DNA from: Hibiscus mutabilis
Lineage: Eukaryota; Streptophyta; Magnoliopsida; Malvales; Malvaceae
Length of the DNA: 64,000 nt
Direction of reading: 5' to 3'
Assembly: GCA_019671005.1 (NCBI GenBank)
Contig: CM033745.1
Location: 930,001 to 994,000, forward strand
Part shown: positions 48,821 to 60,352 of the stretch, piece after piece
Numbering within the stretch: position 1 is the first letter of the stretch
Layout: each line of letters starts with the position of its first letter
Notes under the pieces: model-generated
What the model was told of the DNA's origin: nothing
The model's database searches: none
What the model saw: the letters and a program-made list of their open reading frames with translations, nothing else
Made by a program: the position numbers and the translations under genes

Positions 48821-48925
48821 CGAACAGGTGCTCCGTATATTGATGGCGACAACCGCTTTTAATTAACAAATTATGCATCATATGGCCATGGGTATATCGA
48901 TGATGTTGGCAGTGACCAAATTAAA
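48821..48925 (+). pseudogene. Copy of the last exon of the USP-kinase gene inside the solo LTR
   Basis: The first 20 bases (GAACAGGTGCTCCGTATATT) are identical to 46941-46960, spanning the exon 9 splice acceptor and its start. They are followed by GATGGCGA, then TATGCATCA, GGTATATCGATGATGTTGGC and AGTG, matching in order with indels and substitutions. It retains the intronic acceptor, so it was copied from DNA, not mRNA. Non-coding. Confidence 0.75.
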
Positions 48926-49789
48926 AAAAAAAATTGAAATTTGGCAGGATCACCTGTGCATCCCACGATGTTAATCATCAAATGTTAGAAAGATGACATC
49001 TTGATAATTGCTATCCAATTTTGGGAAGTGGAAATTCATAGTTTAAGCTTTCCTTTGCCTAAGGGAAAGCTTCGCATTGGCCCTTTTGGGATGTGAGAAA
49101 TGATTTAAGGATTATAGTTCCTAAAATAAATAAGGAAAATCTTTTATCTTTATATTGCTTTTACGGTAACCAAATCCCACCCTTCGTCTTAGAAATAAAC
49201 ACACACCTTCATTGTTGTCTTCAACCTCTAACTCAAGCACACACCTCTCCTATTGAACCCCTTAAACTCAAGCTTTCTTGGCTTCAAGAGTTTCATTGTA
49301 TAGCTATCGGTTGGGTAAGTAGAAACCCTCAATCTATTATTGATTCCATGGATTATTAAATGTCCAATTTCAAGTTATAGTTCTCAAGTCAAACCTTTGT
49401 TTCTCAAGTTTCAATATACGAATTTATTTTATAGCTAATAGCTATTCTAAGCTTAGAAATGAATATCGATATTGTTATATTAATTGTAACAATTTCTTAT
49501 GGATTTCTCTAGCTCAAGAGTTGGAGGAAGCCAATCCATCATCTCCAACAAATGCTAGAAAAAAGAGAATTACGATCCGAGAGTCGTAGGAGCTTCAAAA
49601 TTCAAGGTGAGTGTAGTTGGAGTCTCGAGAGCTGGCTAGGTACCATCTCGAATCATTGATTATCGCTTATTGTATTGCTAACCATGGTATTAAAGGAATT
49701 GTGCACAAAACATTATCGAAAGGCCATATTGGTAAGTATGGGTAAGTATTTCATTGAATACATGCCTGAAGCATTGTTGTTATTGCCAT

Positions 49790-50310
49790 TAAAATCATTG
49801 AATCATTGTTACTTGGAGTTATTGAGTATTGGATATTGAATATTGCTTATTGCTATTGAAACATTGATATATGCCTATTGCTATCGAGTTACCGCATTGA
49901 AACATTGTTATCGAATCATTGCTATTGATTTACTGGTATAAATCATTGCTATTGATACATTGATATTGAATCATTGATTATCGAACCTTGGGATCGAAAG
50001 TATTGGATACAATTGGCATGCCATAGAATTCATGAGCTCACTAGTACGGGTATAAGCTACGACCTTTATTGTGGTGCAGTAAAGGGATGTTGATGTGTAT
50101 TGGTCAAATTGGTTCGGCAGAGGGAATATGACTAGACCATTATTGATATGGTGCAGATGTAGAATTCGTGTATCCATATACCATGAAATCGATCCAAGGA
50201 AACCATTGAATATTGCTATTAGTTATTGATGTGAATTATTGCTATTGAGCATTGATGTGAATTATTGCTATTGATTATTGTTGTGAAATATAGTCATTGA
50301 TTATTGTTTT
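49790..50310. repeat. Degenerate ATTG-rich simple repeat
   Basis: Repeated TTATTGCTATTGA, CATTGATATTGAATCATTG and similar words, inside the solo LTR. It is interrupted at 50000-50180 by unique sequence. Confidence 0.7.
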
Positions 50311-51493
50311 CATGTTGGTCATAGATGCTATGTTACTTGCTGAGCATGATAAATATGTCATTGAAGCATGTTAAGTTGCATACCATGCTCACTCATCTTT
50401 TACGACTATCTCACTTAGACTATGTAAGTCTAATGCATTCATCTTCCATATTTCAAGTTAAGAAAGTATATTGGAAGATCGAAGTTGGAAACAAGTCACC
50501 AAATATTAAAGTAATGTGTTTTGTCCTTTCCTAGAATGGCGGCAAAGTGTTAAACTAGTTGATTATCTCATTTTGGTATGTATATTGATTATGTTTTAAA
50601 TTGGCTTTAGAGGGCCTAAATGGTATGTTAATGTTAGTTAAAAATGGTTAAAATGACAAATTTCTAAAATGAAATATTGGTAAATGAAAAATGAAAATTG
50701 AAATGTTAGTAGATTAAGTGGTCATAAACTTGTAATTGTAATTGGGCATCGTTTGGTAGGTCAAATTGAATAAAAACCAGTCAAAATTTGTCATTACTTG
50801 AGCATGCCAAATGTTTCACGGCCTTGCATATTTGGCCTGAGAAAGCATGAGTTAAATAGCGTATCGATTAACAGCTGCCAAGTTTTGATTTGGGCATTTA
50901 AATGCATCGATACGATCTTATAGTGTATCGTCAAAGTCAACTCCACGATACAGGCAAGTTGCAACCGAGTTCTTGATTTGGGTGAATTGAGTTCTCAATA
51001 ACAGGCAATTTCATGTTCACTTATGTGTTTGGACATTTCATTTATCAATTCATGTACAACCGTGATACACCAAGGTGTTTGAACGGAGCCTAGAACTGGA
51101 TATTAAAACAATTTGAATAGTTTACAAAATGGTCATGAAATATTGTAAATTGATGGGTAAATATTATCGTAATGTCATGAAAACTTTTGAGAATCCTGTT
51201 ATTGCATTGAATTTCATTGTGGTATTGTTAATTACAGAAAAGGACCCCTAAATTATTAGATTTATAGTTTAATCCCTAAAACTTGTAAAAGTTATAAATT
51301 GGTCCTAATTAATGAATTATTGATCCATATGGGATAAATTGAGCTAATGGTTATATGTGGTAATGTTGGAAAGGTATAACATTGTTAAGTGTTAATCGTT
51401 ATTGAAATTTTATCGCACTGATTACCGTATCGTTCACCGATAGCATTCTCCGACCCAGTTTTCGACCAGGTCGGGTGGGGATGTTACAATAAA

Positions 51494-51975
51494 CTTTAAA
51501 TTTTACTCCCTACAAACTAAACCCCAAAACCCTAAACCCTAAACTAAAACCATAAACCCTAAAATTGAAAGTCTTATGTAAACTTTAGCTTGTGTAAACC
51601 ATAAATCATAAACCCTAAACCATAACTTAAAACACAGTGTAAGAGTTTTTAAGTTTTACACGTTTTTTGGATAGTTGAATGGGTGAAACGAATGACTGAG
51701 ATTGACAGTAGGATATGTGAAGGTTGTCGCTTAGGAAAAAATAAGGAGTTAATCTCAATCATCTATTACCCACATTCAATAAGATTTTTAGTTTTAGGGG
51801 TTAGAGGTTGTGTAAGTGTACACAAGATTTTTAGTTTTAGGAGTTAGAGGTTTAGTTTTTGGGGTTTGGATTGTAGGGTTTAGAATTTAAGGTTAGCCTT
51901 TATAACTTAAGGTTTGATGTTTAGAGTTTAGGGTTTAATTTTTTAGGGTTTAAGTTTAATTTTGACTTATATATA
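51494..51975. repeat. Telomere-like MITE remnants
   Basis: 51494-51640 is rich in CCCTAAA (continuing the copy split by the solo LTR). 51785-51950 is rich in TTTAGGG words with a short direct repeat (AAGATTTTTAGTTTTAGG) at 51780 and 51824. Ends are not clear. Confidence 0.5.
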
Positions 51976-53655
51976 TAATAGTTTTAAGGTGATCATAAAA
52001 TACTAGACAATATTTATTGCAGACAAAATTGCTCGAATACAGGTCTTTTACGATGAACAGCATTATTATTTTTATTGGGACTACTTATTGGGCTCATAAA
52101 TATCATATTTTTAAATTATATAAAAGGTAAAATAAGATAAACTATACCATTACAATGTCTAACATATATTTATATTCCATAGTCATTCGAATCTAGAGAA
52201 TGTGACTCTATGTTAAACATTTTCACAAATCCTCGTTAATGATGAAATCCACTTTAATAAAAATAGCTTTTCAGGCCAACACAGCTGGAAGTGGGCTGCT
52301 GTGATGCCATTGCATTGCTAAATCCACCGCCGATCATTGGTGGGGCTGCCACACGAGATCCCCATGGGCACAATCATTCCCAGAAAATACTCTCATTCTC
52401 ACCTTATGATTAAGCAGCCACAAAACTCCATGATTTAATTGATAACGTCATAATAGGTTTAATAACATTTTTGGTCCTCAATCTTTATAAAAAATCATTT
52501 TAGCCCTTAAACATTTTTCAACCTCTTTTAGACTTTAAACTTTTTTTTTCAAATTAAATTATCTGGCGGAAAATGTAAGTTGACGTCAACTATTTTATCT
52601 CCTTTACAATATTGATGTTAATTATTTGTCTTTTTGAATAAAAATAAAATAAAATATTTAAAATAATAAAATATTTTAAATTATAAAAAAGTAAAAACTA
52701 TTAAAAACAGAACAAAACATGAAAAATTATAAAAGTATAAAAAAACATTACGTTTTCTGTCAATTGATTCAACTTGACCAAAAAAATTAAAGACAAAAAA
52801 AGATGGAAAAAATTAAAACTTCAATGGCATTTAAAAAAAATCAAAAGTCAAATATTTCATTAGGCTCGTGTTAATATTTAAACCTAGAATGCCTCCTTTT
52901 GCAAACACTATGATGGCCAGCTTGATGCCTAGCTAAGCATTGGATTCTCTTGCTTGTGAATCTCAATTCTCTTCCATATAATTTGGGATCAATAATATTA
53001 CCCATTTTACTTTTGGGTAAAATTTTTGATTAAAAAAAAAAAATTAATTTTATAATATGTGATTTTAAAAAAAAAAAATCTTAAATTTCTAACTTTAACC
53101 CTTTAACCCTAAACTTTGTAATTAAATTCTAAATACTAACCTTAAATTGAAACCCCAAACCTTAAACCCTAAACTTTTTAAAATTAAAAGACGTTAAATC
53201 AAAAATTTAAAATAATAAAGTTTTTTTTACTTTTATCAAATTTTAAAAATGGATAATGATATATAATTCGAAAAGATAGTATTTTTAATTCACGTGATTG
53301 ACATTTTAATCTTTTACAAATTATAAAAAGATAGTATTTTTACTTTCCACCATTTATGTTTTGTCTCAGAAATAAATTTATGGGTCCCATCTTTTGTTTT
53401 TGAAATATACAATTACTTGGATTAAGACTAGTACTAGACTAGTAGTAGTAATGACTAAAGTCTAAAAATCTGCAACATTGCTCTATAAAAAAGAAGACAA
53501 AAACATATATGGACTTTGTCAAAAAGCTCCCCCACCCACACGTGTGCACTGTAGCCTTTATTGTTGAGGTTTTGCTTTAAATATTTATTGTTGGATTAAG
53601 CTTTACTTATTGCTTAGCCAAAAGCAGATGTTGAGATTAACGAGGATGGGTCAGT
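51976..53655. other. AT-rich spacer with a telomere-like fragment
   Basis: No gene recognised. 53090-53180 contains CCCTTTAACCCTAAAC and CCTTAAACCCTAAAC, another degenerate family copy without clear ends. 52480-52800 has sequence reminiscent of MITE spacers, unassigned. Confidence 0.45.
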
Positions 53656-56652
53656 CTAATCTACCCTTGCTTTCACCCAAACCGGCATTCTCTTCTTCAT
53701 TCTTACTGTTGGAAAGTTGATTATCGTGTCTTCTTCCGCCACCCATCTGCACATTTTTAATTTAAATTCAGATTATTCAAATCTCAATCGGAGATATTAT
53801 ATTCTTAAAAAAAGTCGGAGAGACTATATATTATTGTTGTTATACCTGAAATTAGTGACAAAATGGTGTAGGAAAATGGAAGCTTCAAGCCTGGCCAAAT
53901 CAAGTCCAGGGCACAGCCTTTGTCCACCACCAAATGGAGTGAAGTTGTAGCTGCTAATCATGTCTTTCTCCTGTACATGATGATGAGCCCCCCATATGTC
54001 TATTAGTTTAATGCTAAAAAAGCAAAACATTATCAAAATGAAAATAAAAGGAATTAATTATTACAAAGTGTGTATGTTAATTTATCTTACTTGCCATCTC
54101 CATGGATTAAACTGATAAGGCCAATCATAATGATTTTCATCGAGATGAACTGATCTAAAATAAGCAAAAAAACACCATCCTTTCGGTATCAAATATCCTT
54201 TTATCTCAATGTCTTTCATGGCCTTTCTCATCACACCTATTATTACGTTTCCCATCCTTAGAGTCTCTGTAATAACCTGCTTGAAAACAATATAATTAAT
54301 TCAAATTAATTATCTAATTAATAAAATCAACATATAACCTTAATTTTATTGGTTGAATTGCTTACACTTTGTGTGAAGGGTAATGATAAGTAATCACTCC
54401 AAATCAATGACTCCCCATTTTGAGCTTTGAGCCTTTTCAACTTCAAGTTCTCCTCCTAAGAAATTTTCATAACAAAAATCTAAATTATAATTATGTAATA
54501 AGCATGACAAAAACATGCCCACACAATTATAATTAATTAAAAGAAAATTTAATGCAAGAGCAATGTTGCTTTTAATAATTGAATACAAGAAAACTATTAT
54601 AGTGTGACAAAACCCTAATATTAAAGCCTGCCAGTTGTGCCTAGATGATCAAACAAGTAGCTAGTGGCCAAGCAAATCACTATGAAAAAAAGTTGAAATT
54701 AGTGAAATTTTTTCTCAAAACTTACTATACCACTAAGAAAATACAAGTCTGAAGTCTTTCTTCAGTATTTAATATAGTAATTTGTTGACGCCAAGTCAAT
54801 CAAAGCAAGATTATGATAGCAACATGATGTGCCCATGTGTCGAGGAAATGGGAATTGGCATCCATTTTTTTTTCAAAGGAAAAGAAATGATATGATGTAT
54901 GTCTTTGATATTAATATAATATAAAGTTTGGTCTTTGATACCTGTCATGAAATCTTAATCTGATTTGATCCGATATGTGAAATTAAAATTTCGTACCGTC
55001 AATTGATGTAACGCAGCCGGACAATCCGAAAGGTATTTGATTGCAGAGTCATTAAAACCGGCACCGAATCTTCACCGGGGATCATCATATCGATCATGTT
55101 ACCAGCTATCAGATCATCTGTTAACAGTTCACTAGCGTCCTTGAGCAAAACATCAACCACATCTCGTGGAACAATTGCACTCGTGCTTGAATTCCTTCTA
55201 GATTGGATGATTTTGTGTACAATCTTAACCATTCTCTTCTTTGCCTGAAATTGACAAAATTTCAACACAGTTATGCCATTTTTTTTTAGACACACCAGTC
55301 CCCACCATAAGTATTTTTGAACATGTAACTTGCCTGCAAAGATCGATAAAGTTGAGTTCCAGGTACTTTTACAGGTAAAGACATAAGGCCTGAGATGAAT
55401 TCTCGGAACTGTTTCTTGAGAAGTTCCATTTCTTCACCTGGGTTCAAGCTAATCAATGCCTTGACTAGTACTTGAAAAGCAATCTGCAGACGAAAAAACA
55501 AAGGGTTTTTTCATTTTAACTTTTCAAAATGATCAGCTACATGTAAAAACACAATCATTATGAAGCAAATTCCCCAGACAAAATGATTCATACAAAATGA
55601 TTGTGAACCCCACGATCTCAACCTGGGTTGCTTTCACCTTCCAGCAGAAACATATATTTAATTTTGAACTTCAGTAGGAAGCCAGAGAAAAGCAAAATAT
55701 TCAAACTTCAAACGATTCATTTCACAAAAGAATCCGAGACTTAGTTTAGTTTGTGCGCACGTGTTTCAGTTTTGTCTGTGTCTTCTGCTTATTTCTCACC
55801 TTTGTGTTTGCATATGAAGATATGGGGTATTTTGTTTTATGCTGTGTCTGTGTAGGAACTCTTATCAAGAAAAAATGTTATCCTAAACAACTTTGAAGGG
55901 AAACAAATGGCAGAGAACAAACTTCAATGAAAAAAAAAAAATATTTCTGCTTAATAATTTCACTCAAAGAGAGGAAACTAACAGTTTTGGTTTCATCTTG
56001 TATGAAAATGGGCTGATCTTCTCTCCATTTATCCATTGCTTGCTGGACATAACTCTGCATGTCTCGAGTGATCTGATCTTTGAGGTGTGGAGACTTGAAG
56101 AAAGATCCTATGAGACCATGGATTTTCCTTTGTAAGCTGCCATTGATCAGAAGAATGGAGGATTTCCCCATCAACTCGGTCAAGGATTTCGGATAAAACG
56201 GCACGAAAGCCTTTGCATCACTTTGTAGAACGAACCGACTCACTTCTGCATCGGTTGAAACTATAGTTGGGGTCCCAAATATGTGTGACTTGAACACTTT
56301 CCCATACCTACAAAAAAAAAAAATTTTCATATTGAATGAAAACCCAAATCAGTAACGTTTGGCCAATATCTTTCATACTGAATGAAAAAAAAAAAAACCC
56401 TAATCTGTAAGCACAAGAATGATGTATACAAGCGACGACGACGGTCCATGAAGCTCTCGGGGCGGTCTGAGTAAGCACAAGAAATGAAGTCGATGGTTTC
56501 CCCGAGGAAAGGCCAGCCGAGGGTTCCTAGGGAAGCTGGCATGGGGTTTTGGATCTTAGACTTTTGCTTTTGCCGTGGAGAAATATGATGCAAAACACAA
56601 GTGCTGCTGTCATTAACACAGTAATCCACATTAATGAACTGATCATCTCCAT
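53656..56652 (-). CDS. CYP90D1: CYP90D1-type cytochrome P450 (brassinosteroid C-23 hydroxylase)
   Basis: Eight exons: 56652-56430, 56307-55983, 55483-55334, 55244-54997, 54455-54366, 54276-54091, 53970-53846 and 53746-53656. The start MEMISSLMWITVLMTAALVF is the ER membrane anchor; an upstream in-frame alternative beginning MREEKK is a different frame. Exon 1 continues LGWPFLGETIDFISCAYSDR. Exon 2 has KSHIFGTPTIVSTDAEVSRF. Exon 4 ends in the I-helix region (MIDMMIPGEDSVPVLMTL). Exon 5-6 carry the ExxR helix (ETLR). Exon 7 holds the heme loop FTPFGGGQRLCPGLDLARLE with the Cys ligand. CYP90D1 hydroxylates C-23 of brassinosteroid precursors such as 3-epi-6-deoxocathasterone on the ER. Two single-base losses break the literal frame: after the anchor (AAAACCCC near 56553) and in exon 4 near 55044. 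The exon 3/4 intron has a GC donor. Confidence 0.85.
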
Positions 56653-56760
56653 GATTGATGATTCTTTCTTTCTTTTCTTCCCGCACGCTTGCCCTGTCTC
56701 TCTCTTTCTTTCTCGCTTCTCTTAAATACCCTTAGGCCTTAATCATACTGAAAAATTTCT
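56653..56760 (-). promoter_or_regulatory. 5' leader/promoter region of CYP90D1
   Basis: On the minus strand this is purine-rich (GAGAGAAAGAAAG-type) upstream of the ATG, with a TTAAGAGAAGC segment and a possible TATTTAAGAG TATA-like sequence near 56723. The CT/GA-rich leader is common in plant genes. No specific regulatory site is claimed. Confidence 0.35.
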
Positions 56761-59700
56761 TTTTTTCCCCTTTATGTTTTGATGAAATATGACTGTGCAG
56801 TGCACGCGTGTAGACGAAAAAAAAATGCAAAAGAAAGCGAGTGAATGAGAAAGAATATTGGTATGAATCCCAGAAATTTATATTAAAACCAATGGGGGAT
56901 GATATGCATGGATATAATTGAAAGGGCAAGGTTCGGGTCGGATCTAATTGTCCACCATTTTTAAAAAAAACTTAATTATTTTTTGATTTAGAGATAAGGT
57001 TCCAATGTTTGATGCTTAGTTAAAGTAGGTAAAAACATAATGCTGACAATGAACATAGGGTAAGGTAATTAATTATATGAGTTAAAAAGGTGAACTTTTC
57101 TTAATAAAGTAAACTTAGCTTTTAAATGCTTAATTATTTAAAGTTTAGGTTATAGAAAACACGATACAGCATTGCATTTCTCCTCCTATAATAAACCATG
57201 TGTATATTATAATAATATAATAATTGAAGTACAAAGAGAACGCACGGAATTGTGGCATAGGAATTGACACTATTATCACTTTTAATCGGACGGTGGATGA
57301 TTGTTGATGCAATGCAAGGTGCTTCGTCTCTAAGCAAAAGTTGGATTCAATTTATTTGAATAAATCAAGTTTTAAAATTAGACTAAAAATTTTGTCCATA
57401 CTAAAAAAAAAATATTTTAAAAAGGGTAGAGTAAAATAAAAACTTAATTTTGTTAAAATTTTGACAAATTATTTGAAAAAATTAAGTTTTAAAATTAGAC
57501 ACACTCTAATTCAAACAGATTTACCATTTCAAAAATTAAAAAATAGTTTAAAAATTAATATAGAATTACTTTATTACTATTTTAACCATCCTCGTGTAAT
57601 TGATTTAATTTGCTAGTGACTTAGTAATAATAGAGTGAATAATATTTTTTTTTAAAAAAAAAATTAGAAAGGGAACGTGAAAAGATGTTAGAGATACAAT
57701 AATATACCATGAATCATGAAAACACAACATGGCCCCATTTGGGAGAGTTTGGTTACAATCATGAGTAGCATCGCCCAAAATAATTGTTATAAATTTTAAT
57801 TTTTGTAAAAGGATTTTCTTATATGGAGGTTTTTTAATAGTTTAGGGTGATTATAAGATAATATTTGTTTAAATTTTTTAGCTTATTGACAACACTCATT
57901 TTGTAGATAAAATTGCTTGAACCCGAATTTTTTAGAGAGAACAATATTTTCTTTTACTATTGAGGTCACTCAATGGGTTTTGTTTTTTTAATTTTTAATT
58001 TTTAAATTTTTATCAATTTTTTAAATAGTTTAAAAATGTTTATTATAATGTAGTATATATTTATATTTTTTTTAACCCTCTTAGAGAGTCTCTTCTTCCT
58101 CCCATCTTTTTTTAACCCTAAGATTATTTGTTAGGTTGCTTCCTTGTTAAAATTAGATTGTTAATTTTGATAATTAATAATTGTTAATATAATGATAAAA
58201 TATTTACATTAATTATCTGTTAAATATACTTTTAACTGACGCAGAGACAAATTCAAACCCGGAGAATGAAGTACCCACAAAAAGTAGTGGATGATTGACC
58301 GATGAGAGGCGTCCCCACCCACCCCTGCAGGCGCAGGGCAGCTGGTTTAGCCTCGTGCTTTCATGTGAGAATCAATGAGTCCAACCATATTCTCTGTTTT
58401 GATTTTGCCTCAACTTTTGTTTTCTTCTTTATATATATATCCATATACACACTAAAACCCTAGGCCAACATCTTTTGTTACTTTCATTCCATCACTTTTC
58501 TTATTTAATTTTATATGGGAGAGGAGAGGCCACATGCATGTGGCTACCTCCCTTTATTAATCTACTCAAACTCATTCTCCAACCCTAAACCCTTAGATCC
58601 AACCCTAAATAAACAAAACATACCGGCTCCAACAAGTGCAAGATTGTCATTTCACTTTGCAGAAAGGAATAAAAGAAAACCCCATTTTATAAACCTATAA
58701 CTCAGTTTAGCTTTCAGAAAAGAAAATCTTTCTTTGACCGTATAATTTTATTGAATATGCCCGCTCTCCCCTAAGTCGTCTTGATTACCCGATGCTCGTG
58801 TAGTGTTTAATCATCTTAATTAAAGTCAAAGCATGGAGAAATTATATTATGAGCTTGGATTATCATGTCAGTTATAATTTCAACTAATGAAAATTACTCT
58901 TTTTACTGTTATTTTTCATGTTATTAATCCAATAATATACTAACTTCCAAAACTGTTTTTTAAATGACATAGAAAGAATTAGTGAAAATTCATTGGTTGG
59001 GAAAAATGATGGAAGAAAAGAGTGATGAAGTGGATGGTTTTCGTTGAATAAAATCATAATTGATGTTATTTTTCAAGAGTGATGAAGACCCGTAATATAA
59101 TTTTTTCAAGCATGGCTTTGCCTTTTCCCCAGTGGTTTAAACAACCCAAGTAATTATGATTAAGTATCTTGCATACTAAATTATTCATGTCATCATTGCA
59201 TCATCCTGCTTTCTCTCCCATCTTCCCCTTATGCCTACGGGCTTGTATTTGTTTAATTCCACCATATCCTTTAAGAATCTCTTCAGAATAAAATGTTCTT
59301 TTTAAATATTTTCCATCATTACGAGTTGAGAGGCTTCCTTGGAATGGAAATCCCCTAACAACAAGTACTGTGAGTTTGGTTTTGGAAGGTTGGATGTTGG
59401 GTCAGGGTTTGCAGATTAGGGGTTGGGGTTTCCACATCCTTTTGGGAAATTGTGTGTGTAGTTGCATTAGGCCCATGTGAATCACCCCACCTCAAACTTG
59501 GAGAATATGCTTTCTCGTTCCCAGTAGGAACTGAAAATGATATTCACTATATCCCATTACAATATGTTAGCCTGTCCTCACAACAGGACGACAAGATGAA
59601 ATTACGAAATTATTCTGCTTCCATGAGTTTTCTTTGACAGTCTTTCTTTGGATGTTGGAAATCAAATAATACCAGAGTAGCAGCCTAGGAATCTCCTATA

Positions 59701-60220
59701 ATCATTTTTTTGAGAAAATTTCACAACTGGCCACCAAGCTTTTACTCCATAAAATTTGGGGTAAAGTTCAGAAAGGCCACAATTTACTCCACGAATCACT
59801 GCTCCTTTTACAAGCATGGTTCAGTCCAAGATTATTAGAAAACAATTATATATTCTTTGTTTATTTCAGCTCAAACTGGCCATTAAGTTGAATAATTTTT
59901 GAAGTCACTGTCAATCACACAGATCATTCTTGAGCCTTAACTGCTATTCCAAGTCCAAAGCCTGCTGGTGGAAGCCAGCTGATGGTCTAAACCTGCATTC
60001 TCAAAACTCAAAAAGTAAATTCCAATTATTCATTGCAGATTTAAGCAAGGTTCCCGAAATAGGGGAATAATGTCATCAACATTTCCTTTGTGTGAAATTT
60101 ACAGAGACAGCTGTATCTACAATGTACTTCTCAAGACAATGATACAATTTCTTTCAGTTTTCATCAAACCAACATATTAAAGAAACCAGAAAACTCGAAA
60201 TTCGGGTAACATATGCTTAA
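56761..60220. other. Spacer without recognised gene
   Basis: About 3.5 kb. AT-rich to 58,240, with mixed composition after it, including CACCCACCCCTGCAGGCGCA near 58316. Short frames (58515, 59452) have no domain or splice context. A degenerate AAATTCAAACCCGG near 58250 is B-box-like but lacks an A box. Confidence 0.4.
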
Positions 60221-60224
60221 AAGA

Positions 60225-60352
60225 CTCCACGCTGCTGGCAACTTCCAAGGGTTTCCGTAACCGTATGAGCAGTGACAGTTGTAGCCGAAACAGGAAGTTG
60301 AACCAGCATTTCTTGCTGCATCTTCTGTTATGCTTGTATCCTTTTTTTTTTC
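60225..60352 (-). CDS. Possible last exon of an unidentified gene
   Basis: On the minus strand an open frame reads MQQEMLVQLPVSATTVTAHT followed by VTETLGSCQQRGVF and a stop. It lies beyond an acceptor-like AACAG, and its composition is richer than the surroundings. I do not recognise it and found no upstream exon with confidence; AT-rich introns with small exons could occupy 60.4-64 kb. Confidence 0.2.

Larger units (their letters stand above)
48703..51488. mobile_element. Probable solo LTR of a gypsy-type retrotransposon
   Basis: 2,786 bp beginning TGTAACACC and ending GATGTTACA, with perfect 6-bp terminal inverted repeat TGTAAC/GTTACA. It is flanked by the perfect 5-bp duplication ATAAA (48698-48702, 51489-51493). 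No internal coding region, primer site or second LTR. The flanking sequences join up as one interrupted telomere-like MITE, supporting an insertion. An ATTG-rich simple repeat occupies about 49790-50310. Confidence 0.75.

Noticed and set aside
49093..49359. 88-residue plus-strand frame
   Set aside because: Lies in the probable solo LTR; no domain or homology recognised.
56327..56686. Upstream start MREEKK for CYP90D1
   Set aside because: That frame skips the hydrophobic ER anchor; the ATG at 56652 gives the expected membrane segment, and the frames meet only because of a one-base loss.
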